Counted from the first letter of the stretch, positions 24,045 through 32,916 are shown. The stretch is DNA of 64,000 nt from Lachnoclostridium sp. UBA903 (GCA_002294045.1 DBEP01000009.1:158857-222856), one strand, 5' to 3'. Translations and numbers: made by a program. Notes: generated by a model from the letters alone, not told the origin.

Positions 24045-26854
24045 AGGTAGGCTCGAAAATGAAAGGCATCGAAGGAAGACATAAAGCTTATATTAAGAAA
24101 ATCCATTTTCCGGTTATAGCAGCGGTAATCCTGTTAACTATCGGCATAGGGGCTGCTTTCGGAACAAAATTTAATTCTTCCGGTCTGCCCGCATGGTTTT
24201 ATAACATGGGAAACCTTCCGGTCCTGGCTGCACCCGGGAATGGTTCTGTTGGAGAAGATTCCGTTTTGGGGGATGTTTCTGCTGCAGAAGGCGATTCTGT
24301 TACAGAAGATGACTTTACTGTAAAAGAAGATTCCGTTACGGAAGGTGATTCTGCCGTTTTGGGTGATTCCAATCTGAATATGACAGTTGATTATGGATAC
24401 GATAAATATGTGAAGTATGGACGCTATATGAATGTTACGGCTTCCATAACCAACAATGGAAAGGATTTTAAGGGATGGTTTCAGGTAATTGTGCCGAAAA
24501 CCCAAAATAATGTTTTATACCGCACGGAGGTCACGGTTGCTTCCCGGAGCTCATCGGAAATTTCCATAGTTGTTCCCATAATGGATGATACCGGTTTTAT
24601 GCAGGTTAAGCTGGTGGATAAAGACGGCGATACGATTTTAGAAAAAAAGTATGAATTAAAGATTGGAAATTATGAGAAGCTGGCTTATGTCGGTATCTTA
24701 AGTGAGGAAAAAGAAAAACTGGATTATATTGAGAGTTTTGGCACGAGAATTTTTTATCTGGATGAAAGTACTCTATCAGGTGACTATCGTGCACTTGACC
24801 TGTTGGATATTATAATAATTAATCATTTTGATACCAGCCGGTTAAAAGATGAGCAGATAAACGCAATTCAGAGATGGGTTATGGACGGAGGAACGCTGGT
24901 TATTGGCACCGGTGAATATTCCGAAGGAACCTTAGCCAAATTGGGCGGTGTTTATTCCATAAAAGACGGCGAAGGCGGAGTAACGGATGATTTAAACTTT
25001 GGTATGGACCGGGAATCCCTGCAGGAATTAAAGCAGGATATGATTGATTATGAAGAAGAAAGAAAAATATTTCTGGAAATGCTGAAAGGCCGGAATGAAA
25101 TGCTGAAAGCCTATGGCAATAACACAATACCAATTAACAATACCGTATTTCAAAGATGGACAAAGACTGAAATCGAGCAGTTGCAGCCGGAAGTAATAAA
25201 TAAATATATTTCGGATGTAACCATGAAAAGCAGTTCGGTCATTGTTTCCGAAGGCAGCCATAAATTAATGCAGGCTGCCGTATCCGGTCTTGGCAAAGTA
25301 CAGTTGTTCAGTTTTGACCTTGGACTCGGTGAGAATAACCGGACCGCCGGCCTTGCTATCCTGAATGAAATCCGTAAAAATATCAGTAATTCAGGGCAGA
25401 CACGGTTGGATGAAGAATACTACGGCTTATATACAAATTATGGAATATATAACAGTATGTCTTATACAGATGCGAAAAATATACCCAAAGTAGGCAGATA
25501 CATTATTATTCTATCCATTTATATCTGTATCATCGGGCCTTTTACGTTTATCCTGTTAAAGAGACTGGATAAGAGAAGCTTAACCTGGGCAGCCGTACCG
25601 GTAACAGCCGTTTTGTTTACTCTTCTGGTTTATTTTATAGGTTCGGATACAAGGATTAAAGAACCTTATGTAGGGTATGTAAAATTGCTTGATTTTCAGG
25701 AAGGAGGTAAAGTGAACGAAGAGTTTTATTTTTCACTGACAGCTCCGAATAATCATAATTATTCCGTACCTGTTGAAGGAAATTATAATATAGTTGAACT
25801 GAGGAATAGTGGTGACAACAGCTACCTGTACGATTATAAAAAGGAAAAGAAAGCTTATTATGATAATTATATTACCACCATTAATTACGGGGTGCAGGAT
25901 ACGGTATTGAAGGTAAAGGATAATCCTGCGTTTTCTCCTGTGTATTACCAGTTTGAGGATACTTATGATATGGAAGCAGGGTTAACTTCTGACATTCATT
26001 ATGTCGGCGAGAAGATATACGGAACCGTAACCAACGGATTCAATTTTGATTTAACCAACGCAATGTTAACCAGTGACGGCTATGTGATTAACTTAGGGGA
26101 GATAAAAAAAGGGGAAACGGTATCCCTGGAAGGAAAAGATACCATATTTATGACTACCAGAGATGAACTATACGGTACGGATATCATTAATAAGATAGCC
26201 GGAGGAACCGGCGATCTGAAGGATAATACGGTTCAGATTAACCGTCTGACCAATGTATTGTATAACCTTACGGAAAATAATCTGATAAAAGATCAGCATG
26301 GCAGCTGTATTATCGGTTTTGTGGAAGAGCTTTCCGGTAACTGGGAAAACCGGCAAAGCCTGTTTAGCGAATTAATCGGAAATATGAAGGCCTATGGGAC
26401 TACGGTCTTAAAGCTTCCTGTTGAAGTAGACTATATTTCCGAAAATAAGGTTTTTGTTCCGTCTATAGACCCGTACATTATGTTGGACGGATATTATGAT
26501 AAATACTACGAGTCCCGGTATTTAGGCAGTGAAAGCATGACTGTTAAATATCATCTGCCGGATGGGGATAAGATTCTTTCCTTCGAATATCTTTCAAGCA
26601 GAAATCAGGGCAGCAGCAGTGAATACGTAAGTTCATTTGACGGCAGTATACATTTTTTAAATGTAAAAACCGGCAAATATGAAAAGGTATTTAAAGAAGG
26701 ACCGGGCAGCAGTACAGGTAATGCCGATAATTACCTGACAGAGCAGAATACCATCACGGTCCGTTACAGTACGGAGATGTCCTTAAAAGGTTATCAGATG
26801 ATGCTGCCTTACATTTCATACTGGAAGGAGGCGGATACCGATGCTTCTGATTAA
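24041..26854 (+). CDS. Large membrane-anchored protein of an ABC system (GldG-like position)
   Basis: 937 residues. One N-terminal membrane helix (FPVIAAVILLTIGIGAAFGT), an acidic repeat-rich tract at about 68-110 made of variants of EDSVT and EGDS, a long extracytoplasmic part, a pair of helices near 485-530 (IIILSIYICIIGPFTFILL, then AAVPVTAVLFTLLVYFIG) and a further ~400-residue outside part. RWVMDGGTLVIGTGEYSEGTL near 285 recalls the glutamine-amidotransferase-like fold of GldG/DUF4350-type partners of ABC-2 exporters; this is a structural guess. It overlaps the kinase and ATPase genes, so it belongs to the same operon. Confidence 0.7.
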   Translation: MKVGSKMKGIEGRHKAYIKKIHFPVIAAVILLTIGIGAAFGTKFNSSGLPAWFYNMGNLPVLAAPGNGSVGEDSVLGDVSAAEGDSVTEDDFTVKEDSVTEGDSAVLGDSNLNMTVDYGYDKYVKYGRYMNVTASITNNGKDFKGWFQVIVPKTQNNVLYRTEVTVASRSSSEISIVVPIMDDTGFMQVKLVDKDGDTILEKKYELKIGNYEKLAYVGILSEEKEKLDYIESFGTRIFYLDESTLSGDYRALDLLDIIIINHFDTSRLKDEQINAIQRWVMDGGTLVIGTGEYSEGTLAKLGGVYSIKDGEGGVTDDLNFGMDRESLQELKQDMIDYEEERKIFLEMLKGRNEMLKAYGNNTIPINNTVFQRWTKTEIEQLQPEVINKYISDVTMKSSSVIVSEGSHKLMQAAVSGLGKVQLFSFDLGLGENNRTAGLAILNEIRKNISNSGQTRLDEEYYGLYTNYGIYNSMSYTDAKNIPKVGRYIIILSIYICIIGPFTFILLKRLDKRSLTWAAVPVTAVLFTLLVYFIGSDTRIKEPYVGYVKLLDFQEGGKVNEEFYFSLTAPNNHNYSVPVEGNYNIVELRNSGDNSYLYDYKKEKKAYYDNYITTINYGVQDTVLKVKDNPAFSPVYYQFEDTYDMEAGLTSDIHYVGEKIYGTVTNGFNFDLTNAMLTSDGYVINLGEIKKGETVSLEGKDTIFMTTRDELYGTDIINKIAGGTGDLKDNTVQINRLTNVLYNLTENNLIKDQHGSCIIGFVEELSGNWENRQSLFSELIGNMKAYGTTVLKLPVEVDYISENKVFVPSIDPYIMLDGYYDKYYESRYLGSESMTVKYHLPDGDKILSFEYLSSRNQGSSSEYVSSFDGSIHFLNVKTGKYEKVFKEGPGSSTGNADNYLTEQNTITVRYSTEMSLKGYQMMLPYISYWKEADTDASD

Positions 26855-27779
26855 AAACCTTATTAAAAGATATGGTAAGTTTACTGCTCTTGACAATTTG
26901 AATTTGGAAATTCAAAAAGGTGAAATATTTGGATTCGTTGGGCCAAACGGCGCCGGGAAAACCACCACCATGCGTATAATATCGGGGTTATTAAAAGCAG
27001 ACTCCGGAGTTGTTAATGTGGACGGTATGGATGCCGTGACAAATCCCAGGGAATTAAAAAGCAAAATCGGATATATGCCGGATTTTTTTGGAGTTTATGA
27101 TAATTTAAAAGCCCTGGAATATATGGAATTTTATGCTTCCATTTATGGGATAACAGGAAATAAGGCAAAACAGTTATGCCTGGAATTAATGGATATGGTC
27201 CGGTTATCGGATAAGGCGGACAGTTATGTGGATGAAATGTCCCGGGGAATGAAACAGCGCCTGTGCCTGGCAAGGAGCCTGGTCCATGATCCGGAACTAC
27301 TGGTTTTAGATGAACCGGCCGCAGGCTTGGACCCAAGGGCACGTGTTGAAATGAAGGAGATAGTAAAGGAGCTTCACAATCAGGGCAAGACCATACTGAT
27401 CAGCTCCCATATCCTGCCCGAACTGGCCCAGATGTGTACCAATATCGGGATTATTGAAAAAGGAAAGATGGTTGTAAGCGGCACGGTGGAAGAGATATTG
27501 TCGGCCAGAGGTACTGCCAGCCCGATAATAATGAAATTTACAGCAGGACAGGACCGGGCGGTGGAGATATTAAAACAGAATTCCCTGGTTCGGAATATTA
27601 TAATCCGTGATAACAGTATATCCATACTTTTTAAAGGAAATGAAACAGAGGAAGCTGAGATACTTGCGTCTATGATTCAAAACGGGGCTATGTTATCTTC
27701 CTTCGCACGGGAGGAAAGCAATCTGGAATCTCTGTTTTTACAGATTACGGCAGGAGATGAACAGGAGGTGTCAGAATGA
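26841..27779 (+). CDS. ABC transporter ATP-binding protein
   Basis: 312 residues. Walker A GPNGAGKTT, signature MSRGMKQRLCLA (Arg in place of Gly within LSGG, common in this CcmA-like group), Walker B LLVLDEPAAGLD, and a switch His in SSHILPELAQ. C-terminal extension of ~90 residues. The start lies 14 bp inside the previous gene after GGAGGCGG. It would power the permease at 27776-28705. Substrate unknown. Confidence 0.92.
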   Translation: MLLIKNLIKRYGKFTALDNLNLEIQKGEIFGFVGPNGAGKTTTMRIISGLLKADSGVVNVDGMDAVTNPRELKSKIGYMPDFFGVYDNLKALEYMEFYASIYGITGNKAKQLCLELMDMVRLSDKADSYVDEMSRGMKQRLCLARSLVHDPELLVLDEPAAGLDPRARVEMKEIVKELHNQGKTILISSHILPELAQMCTNIGIIEKGKMVVSGTVEEILSARGTASPIIMKFTAGQDRAVEILKQNSLVRNIIIRDNSISILFKGNETEEAEILASMIQNGAMLSSFAREESNLESLFLQITAGDEQEVSE

Positions 27780-28705
27780 AGTTCAATCCCGTGTATTGGA
27801 AAGAATTAAAAACAAGTATACGCAGCATGAGAACAGCGGTAATTTTATTAGGATACAATGGTATTCTCGCTTTATTCGGACTTTTTGCCTTCTATATAAC
27901 ATTCCAATATGACAGCAGGTACGGCGGAACCGTAAATTATGCTTCCATTCTCAGGATTTATGCCATTATTACAGCGGTGGAATTCGGTCTGGTATTGTTT
28001 ACGGTGCCGGCTTTAACGGCGGCCTCCATATCCGGTGAAAGAGAAAAACAAACGCTGGAAATACTTCTTACAACCAAGCTGACTCCATTTCAAATAATCC
28101 TGGGCAAATTGGCTTCCTCCATCAGTATGATGATTTTCCTTGCATTTTCAAGCCTTCCGATTTTATCCATTGTTTTTACTATCGGAGGTGTAACTATAAA
28201 GGATTTTGCGGAATTTATGCTTTTGGTTGTTATAACGGCTGTTTTTATCGGCAGCATCGGAGTCTTTTTTTCCACTTTATTTAAAAAAACCACTTCCGCA
28301 ACCGTATCTACCTATGGAGTCCTTTTGGTGCTGGGCTTAGGCACCCTGGCCATACTCTGGGTCATACGTCTTATCCTGGAGATTAAAATAAAAAATTTCT
28401 CCGGAGATATGATGATTTATCAGACGCCCGACGCAGGTAACTGGATATTGCTTTTGTTAATCAATCCGGGGGTTACTTATCTTTCCATGATTGAAGAACA
28501 GATAGGCACCGGAGCGAGGTTAACCGAATTTTTCGGTAATTTTGGTACGGTGTCCATGGATATCCAAAAGTATTGGTTTTTCATCAGTGTTTCTCTCCAA
28601 CTGGGAGTGTCGGCGTTGTTGTTGGTATGTTCGGCTAGACTGCTGGATCCTCTGCGGGACAGATTTTTCAGAAACAAAAGGAGAAAGAAAAAGAAGAAGG
28701 AATAA
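27776..28705 (+). CDS. ABC-2 type permease
   Basis: 309 residues with about six membrane helices, starting MKFNPVYWKELKTSIRS, which is the usual GldF/NatB-like N-terminal amphipathic lead. The SGEREKQTLEILLTTKLTPFQIILGK motif is characteristic of ABC-2 permeases of this group. It ends in a strongly basic RNKRRKKKKKE tail. Start overlaps the ATPase stop (ATGA). Last gene of the five-gene unit and followed by a terminator at 28813. Confidence 0.9.
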   Translation: MKFNPVYWKELKTSIRSMRTAVILLGYNGILALFGLFAFYITFQYDSRYGGTVNYASILRIYAIITAVEFGLVLFTVPALTAASISGEREKQTLEILLTTKLTPFQIILGKLASSISMMIFLAFSSLPILSIVFTIGGVTIKDFAEFMLLVVITAVFIGSIGVFFSTLFKKTTSATVSTYGVLLVLGLGTLAILWVIRLILEIKIKNFSGDMMIYQTPDAGNWILLLLINPGVTYLSMIEEQIGTGARLTEFFGNFGTVSMDIQKYWFFISVSLQLGVSALLLVCSARLLDPLRDRFFRNKRRKKKKKE

Positions 28706-28812
28706 TGAAAAGTTTTTGCAGTAATAATCCCGGTAAGGTCAGGGGCTCGGCGAAGATACTGTGATATTATTACCTTGTGATATTACTTTTGACACATTAG
28801 AAAGGAAATTAT

Positions 28813-28856
28813 ACCCTGTAAGTTAAACACATCTTCTGTGTCTGACTTACAGGGCA
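28813..28856. terminator. Bidirectional terminator
   Basis: CCCTGTAAGT pairs with ACTTACAGGG around an inner ACAC/GTGT step, with T/A-rich runs on both sides. It separates the ABC operon ending at 28705 from the opposite-strand gene ending at 28869. Confidence 0.75.
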
Positions 28857-28868
28857 GAATTTATTTAT

Positions 28869-29354
28869 TTAACGAGGCAATAATTTATGTTGTCTTAGAA
28901 TCTCAATTACCGTTTCATTTTCGTCAGCCAATTTTTTAATATCTTTCCGGATATTAGCTTCCGATATACGTACCCTTAAATCCAAATCATCGATTTTTTT
29001 ATTGTTTATATCCAGCTTATGATTAATAATCTGGACGTCATCAATATTTTTATCGAGTTTAAGACTGATGTTCTGAACGTCATCAATATTTTTATCGAGT
29101 TTAAGACTGATGTTCTGGACGTCATCAATGTTTTTATCGAGTTTAAGACTAATGCTCTGAACGTCGTCAATGTTTTTGTCGAGTTTAAGACTGATGTTCT
29201 GAACGTCGTCAATGTTTTTGTCGAGCTTAAGGCCGATGTTCCGGACATTATCAATATTACTGTCCAGCTTTGTTTCAAAAGTGTCCATTCTGCTGCTTAC
29301 TTTTTCTATTTCTGATTTTATGCCGTCCAAAACTTCTTTTAATTCACTATCCAT
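28869..29354 (-). CDS. Coiled-coil protein with 14-residue repeats
   Basis: 161 residues; GAGGAGG precedes the start. An N-terminal helical part is followed by repeats of LKLDKNIDDVQNIS (five near-identical copies plus variants, about residues 32-120), then a charged helix (VRISEANIRKDIKKLADENETVIEILRQHK). Each 14-residue unit is two heptads with hydrophobic L/I/V at a/d positions, so a long parallel coiled coil is expected. There is no membrane segment or signal peptide. Family unknown; the copy number probably varies between strains because the DNA repeats are near identical. Confidence 0.75.
   Translation of the reverse strand: MDSELKEVLDGIKSEIEKVSSRMDTFETKLDSNIDNVRNIGLKLDKNIDDVQNISLKLDKNIDDVQSISLKLDKNIDDVQNISLKLDKNIDDVQNISLKLDKNIDDVQIINHKLDINNKKIDDLDLRVRISEANIRKDIKKLADENETVIEILRQHKLLPR
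29035..29244. repeat. 42-bp tandem repeat array inside the coiled-coil gene
   Basis: Five consecutive 42-bp units, each beginning ACGTC(A/G)TCAAT(A/G)TTTTT and ending near CTGATGTTCTG(A/G), differing by a few bases, with degenerate units on both sides. Unit length 42 is a multiple of 3, so changes in copy number keep the frame. Confidence 0.9.
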
Positions 29355-29483
29355 AGCTAACCTCCTCGTATTTTTTACCAGTATTATGACATAATTTATT
29401 ACATTCTAAAATATTACAATCTATAATCTATAGGCTGAACTGAGGTTGTCTGTTTTTATCATTCATTTGCAAATGCCTGACTA

Positions 29484-29642
29484 GGGTGTGTCTGAAAACT
29501 CATTGCACCGTTCTGACCGCCCCAACTTGTGGTATTCTGCGTCGCGATTTTGGAAACGTAACACCACTACGCCCCCAAATCGCTCCTTGCCACCCGCAAT
29601 CTGGAACGGCCAGGCCGGTACAAGCAGTTTTCAGACACGTCC
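29484..29642 (+). mobile_element. MITE-like element, copy A (159 bp)
   Basis: Flanked by TA on both sides. Terminal inverted repeats GGGTGTGTCTGAAAACT and GGACGTGTCTGAAAACT (15 of 17 identical). The interior shares with copies B and C a block around CACCGTTCTG, CTGCGTCGCGATTTT and CACTACGC. No transposase is encoded, so it is non-autonomous. TA duplication points to an IS630/Tc1-mariner-type transposase in trans (family knowledge). Confidence 0.8.
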
Positions 29643-29814
29643 TAAGAATATGATAACTCCTTTTCTGAAAAAATTCAATTGATAAAACAAACAAATGTTC
29701 TGAAAGTTTTTATGCAATTCTTCCCGATATCGATAAAGTCGTGAAACTTCTCATTTTATTGTATAAAAATCTATTTATTATATTGAAATCTATTTTTATG
29801 CTATAAAATATGGT

Positions 29815-29872
29815 ATAAAATTAGCCACCGGTCCCAGGCTCCAGGGAAATCCGGTGGCTTCATTTTGAAATA
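29815..29872 (+). terminator. Terminator-like hairpin without an obvious gene
   Basis: AGCCACCGG pairs with CCGGTGGCT around GTCCC..GGGA, followed by TCATTTTG. The preceding 150 bp is AT-rich with possible -10 boxes but no ORF, so this could end a small transcript between MITE copies A and B. The rest of 29643-29984 holds nothing recognisable. Confidence 0.5.
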
Positions 29873-29984
29873 TGAAAATGGAAGAAGAATAATATAGCTT
29901 TATTATAACACATTATCTAAAAAAAGGTAGCACTTTTTTTAAATATTTTTAAAAAACATTAATTTGGTCCTTTTTGCGGCACTA

Positions 29985-30142
29985 TAGTATGTCTGAAAAA
30001 TCATCACACCGTTCTGGACGCTCCACTTTGCGGTATACTGCGTCGCGATTTTAGGAGAGTAGACCACTACGCTCTCAGAATCGCTCCTTGCTTCCCTAAA
30101 TTTGAAGCATCCAGCCCAGCGTATGCATTTTTCAAACAACAC
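29985..30142 (+). mobile_element. MITE-like element, copy B (~158 bp)
   Basis: Same family as copy A, more diverged: ends GTATGTCTGAAAAAT and, reverse-complemented, GTGTTGTTTGAAAAAT, with TA at both borders. The shared interior includes CACCGTTCTGGACGCTCCA and CTGCGTCGCGATTTT. Its right border coincides with the stop codon of the AP2/HNH gene. Confidence 0.8.
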
Positions 30143-30933
30143 TAAGGTGTGTAATTCCGCAGCTTTTTAGATATTCTTAGGTTATGATAGATTCTTGCAT
30201 ATTCAATTTCATCGATTTCGCTTATATAATTCTCGGGAAAATCTTTGGCGATCCCCTTTTCTTTCATTAATCTGGCTGCCTTATTATAAGCGATGGCGGC
30301 TTCCGTATCGGTGGAATAACGGCCGATTATATAATCTCCTTTGATATGTATTTTTGCAGTATAAACGGGGAGACCTTTGCGGATGGATTTTGTGACACCG
30401 TGATAACGGTTTATGATTTGGATATTACCATAGCGGTAGTCGGTATCATCACCGTTGGCAAACCGGTAATCACGCCCGGGTACGGCATAGCTTTTGATAC
30501 CGTATCGTGACAATATGGTGACCTGCATTCCGTAATCCGTTACGAATAGGTGCCCGTCCCGTTTCATAATCTTATGATTGGCATAATAAAACAAGTCATC
30601 GATATCAAATTTGAGAAGTATCTTCCTATTAATATAGTATATAAAATATCGCTTCTTTAAATAAATAGGATTCTTAAAATATATACCATTATCCCTGAGA
30701 TTTATAAGAATAACCCATTTTTCAAAAGCAAGTATCTGGCCGGAGGCATATTCTTCTATATTATATCTGCCGGTATGAAGGATTTCTCCTGCTGTCAGAT
30801 AAGCCTGATTTGCCAGAAGCTCCGTTGCATAACTTCCCAAACTTATATGTTTATTTTTATAAGTTATGGAAGCTCTGTAATAGATATCCCCGTTCTTTTT
30901 TACTGCTTTATAAACACCTGGTAATGACGGCAA
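30142..30933 (-). CDS. Protein with two AP2-like DNA-binding domains around a degenerate HNH core
   Basis: 263 residues from a TTG start placed 9 bp after AGGAGG (an ATG between them is out of frame). Residues ~7-50 (YYRASITYKNKHISLGSYATELLANQAY) and ~186-237 (VYTAKIHIKGDYIIGRYSTDTEAAIAYNKAA, then DFPENY) fit bacterial AP2 domains: G/K-I-LG-F-TE-EAA-AY followed by FPENY. Between them, residues ~105-180 resemble an HNH homing-endonuclease core, ending YRFANGDDTDYRYGNIQIIN where active enzymes have DH-NGD--DNR--NLR. The expected catalytic His is absent, so cleavage is unlikely and a DNA-binding role is inferred. A palindrome lies just upstream. Confidence 0.7.
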   Translation of the reverse strand: MPSLPGVYKAVKKNGDIYYRASITYKNKHISLGSYATELLANQAYLTAGEILHTGRYNIEEYASGQILAFEKWVILINLRDNGIYFKNPIYLKKRYFIYYINRKILLKFDIDDLFYYANHKIMKRDGHLFVTDYGMQVTILSRYGIKSYAVPGRDYRFANGDDTDYRYGNIQIINRYHGVTKSIRKGLPVYTAKIHIKGDYIIGRYSTDTEAAIAYNKAARLMKEKGIAKDFPENYISEIDEIEYARIYHNLRISKKLRNYTP

Positions 30934-30981
30934 GGCATGATTCCTCCTGACTGTATGTTATCTTTTGTATTTTTATACCGA

Positions 30982-31018
30982 TTATTGTTTATAAAATTCC
31001 CCAATTTATAAACAATAA
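30982..31018. promoter_or_regulatory. 37-bp palindrome upstream of the AP2/HNH gene
   Basis: TTATTGTTTATAAA and TTTATAAACAATAA are perfect 14-bp inverted halves separated by 9 bp (ATTCCCCAA). It lies about 50 bp before the AP2/HNH start codon, overlapping its likely promoter (TATAAA on the minus strand). A two-domain AP2 protein could bind it; autoregulation is inference. Confidence 0.6.
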
Positions 31019-31075
31019 ATGCATCTGTGAACGTTTTGTTCCAATAGGAATCTGAAAGAGGTTTAGCCAATTAAC

Positions 31076-31098
31076 ACAAGCAGTTTTCAGATATGCCC
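31076..31098 (+). mobile_element. Possible MITE end fragment
   Basis: ACAAGCAGTTTTCAGATATG closely matches the right end of copy A (ACAAGCAGTTTTCAGACACG). No left end is found nearby, so it is a relic at best. The surrounding 31020-31640 has no gene; it contains a duplicated GCTTTCATTA(T/C)ATCAT segment at about 31118 and 31204. Confidence 0.35.
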
Positions 31099-31647
31099 CG
31101 GCTGATTTTCATTCTGCTTTCATTATATCATGAACATAAGACGTGTTCAGGATCTTGTTGCTCCGGTCGGAAATTACAGCGAGCTTGCAATTTCCTCTCT
31201 CCGCTTTCATTACATCATAAGTGTCATTTGATGTCAATAGAAAGGGAAAAATATTCTATTTGGATAGAAAATATAGGCATTCGGCATATTGCAATTTTAC
31301 ATTAAAACTATTCTGAAATAAAGGGAGGATATCCTATTTTTTATAGAATAAAAATATTACGAAAATATTACATGAATATTAAATGTAAGAATGTATATAA
31401 AACAGAAAAATCTACTGAAATCAACACTTTTTGCATCTTCTGGTAATAATTTTTTATTATAAAACGTATAATCTGAAAATAAGGTGTGAAAAATAGTTAA
31501 TAAATGCTTAATAATTAGTTAAAAATTCTTAGTGCAATAGTTATATAATAATGGTAAAAAATAACATAATTTTTATGCATAAAGATAACTTGTGGTAAAA
31601 TATGGAAAATAAAATGTGTTGTATCTTCCAAAAATGGGACAGGCTTA

Positions 31648-31675
31648 TTGACAGGCTAAAGCGAGATGATATAAT
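31648..31675 (+). promoter_or_regulatory. Promoter of the cell-wall hydrolase gene
   Basis: Perfect TTGACA, 16-nt spacer, perfect TATAAT, about 100 bp before the start codon. A small hairpin (CCTATAGCAGGAG region at 31737-31748) lies in the leader. Confidence 0.75.
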
Positions 31676-31776
31676 GCATGATAAGCGTTAAAAAGAGGTT
31701 TGCCTGTATTTCATATTTTATACGCTGTTAAACTCCTATAGCAGGAGTATAATAAAAAAGAAAAGAGGATGTATGT

Positions 31777-32841
31777 ATGCTAAAAATACACTCGTTTCTT
31801 CAAAGGGTTAAAAAGCCGGTATTAAAAATGATGCCGGCCAATATCGGTAAATATAAGACAAGTATGGTGGTCATTGCTTATACTATGATTACAGTCTTAT
31901 TTTTACTCAGCCCGGACTATATCTATGGTACAGGTAATAATGGCGTGGAATCTTATGCGAAAGCTGAGATAACGCATAGTGTGCCGTCGGAAATAGCGGA
32001 GGAAACAGCTAATGAAGCAGTAATACGCACCAATCTAAACAATTCAGAAAGTCAATTGATGCTAATTGACTTAACTTCAAAGGGAGCTTTGATGGGATTT
32101 TTAGGGTATCGGGCCCAAAAATTATTTACGGAAGGAAAAACAAATAATAATATACTGACAAATACGGAAATTAACGATTCGGATAACCAAAAGGAAACAG
32201 AGAACGGGAAAGCAGACTCCGAACAGGCAGGAGCAGATGCTGAGAATATGGTTGATAGCAGTTCAACCGAGAAAGATGAAAATCAGGAAACAGATATGGC
32301 TGCAGCCGCTGCAGCAGAAGATACGAAAGAGTCAGATGACAAAAAAACAGAGGAATCTGACAAAATTTCGAAAGCTTCCGTAAAAGAATCCAAAGATTCG
32401 GAATCAAAAAATACTGAAAAATCCGATAAAGAAAAAGAGAAAAAGTATGAAATCGATTTATCCAAGGAGGAAATCGAAATACTGCAGCGAATCGTAGAAG
32501 CAGAAGCTACCGGAGAAGACACAAAAGGTAAAATCCTGGTGGCCAATGTCATCCTGAACCGAGTAAAGGATGATAATTTTCCGGATACCATCAAAGAGGT
32601 TGTGTTCCAGAAAGATGGAGGAACCTACCAGTTTTCGCCGATTAAAGATAAACGGTACTGGTCGGTTAAAATATCAGGGGATACAATCAAGGCAGTTGAG
32701 AGAGTGATGCAGGGGGAAGATTATTCCAAAGGGGCTTTATATTTTTCGGCCAGATCAAAGGCGGATAAGAACAGCATGAGATGGTTTGACAATCATCTTG
32801 ATTACTTATTCCGTTACGGCGGCCATGAATTCTTCAAGTAA
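31777..32841 (+). CDS. Cell wall hydrolase, SleB/CwlJ-like (Hydrolase_2 domain)
   Basis: 354 residues. A basic start and one membrane segment near 30-48 (VVIAYTMITVLFLLSP) suggest a signal anchor. A long low-complexity linker rich in Glu, Lys, Ser and Asp (about 120-220) leads to the catalytic domain: EIEILQRIVEAEATGEDTKGKILVANVILNRV, then FPDTIKEVVFQ, YQFSPIKDKRYW and GALYFSARS...WFDNHLDYLFRYGGHEFFK. The Glu in VEAEA and the following core are the SleB-type lytic transglycosylase signature. No peptidoglycan-binding repeats are visible, so vegetative wall turnover or spore germination are both possible. Confidence 0.85.
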   Translation: MLKIHSFLQRVKKPVLKMMPANIGKYKTSMVVIAYTMITVLFLLSPDYIYGTGNNGVESYAKAEITHSVPSEIAEETANEAVIRTNLNNSESQLMLIDLTSKGALMGFLGYRAQKLFTEGKTNNNILTNTEINDSDNQKETENGKADSEQAGADAENMVDSSSTEKDENQETDMAAAAAAEDTKESDDKKTEESDKISKASVKESKDSESKNTEKSDKEKEKKYEIDLSKEEIEILQRIVEAEATGEDTKGKILVANVILNRVKDDNFPDTIKEVVFQKDGGTYQFSPIKDKRYWSVKISGDTIKAVERVMQGEDYSKGALYFSARSKADKNSMRWFDNHLDYLFRYGGHEFFK

Positions 32842-32916
32842 TGATTATCAAATAGTGATTGTCTAAGTAACTATTAAATGATTGCCAGGTAACTATTATT
32901 TGAAGAAAATTCAAAT

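Noticed and set aside
28993..29286. Regular repeats that could suggest a CRISPR array
   Set aside because: The 42-bp units are contiguous with no unique spacers and encode an in-frame coiled coil; no cas genes are near.
29006..29394. Several overlapping open frames on both strands across the 42-bp repeats
   Set aside because: A repeat length divisible by three keeps every frame open. Only the minus-strand frame has a ribosome site and a sensible protein.
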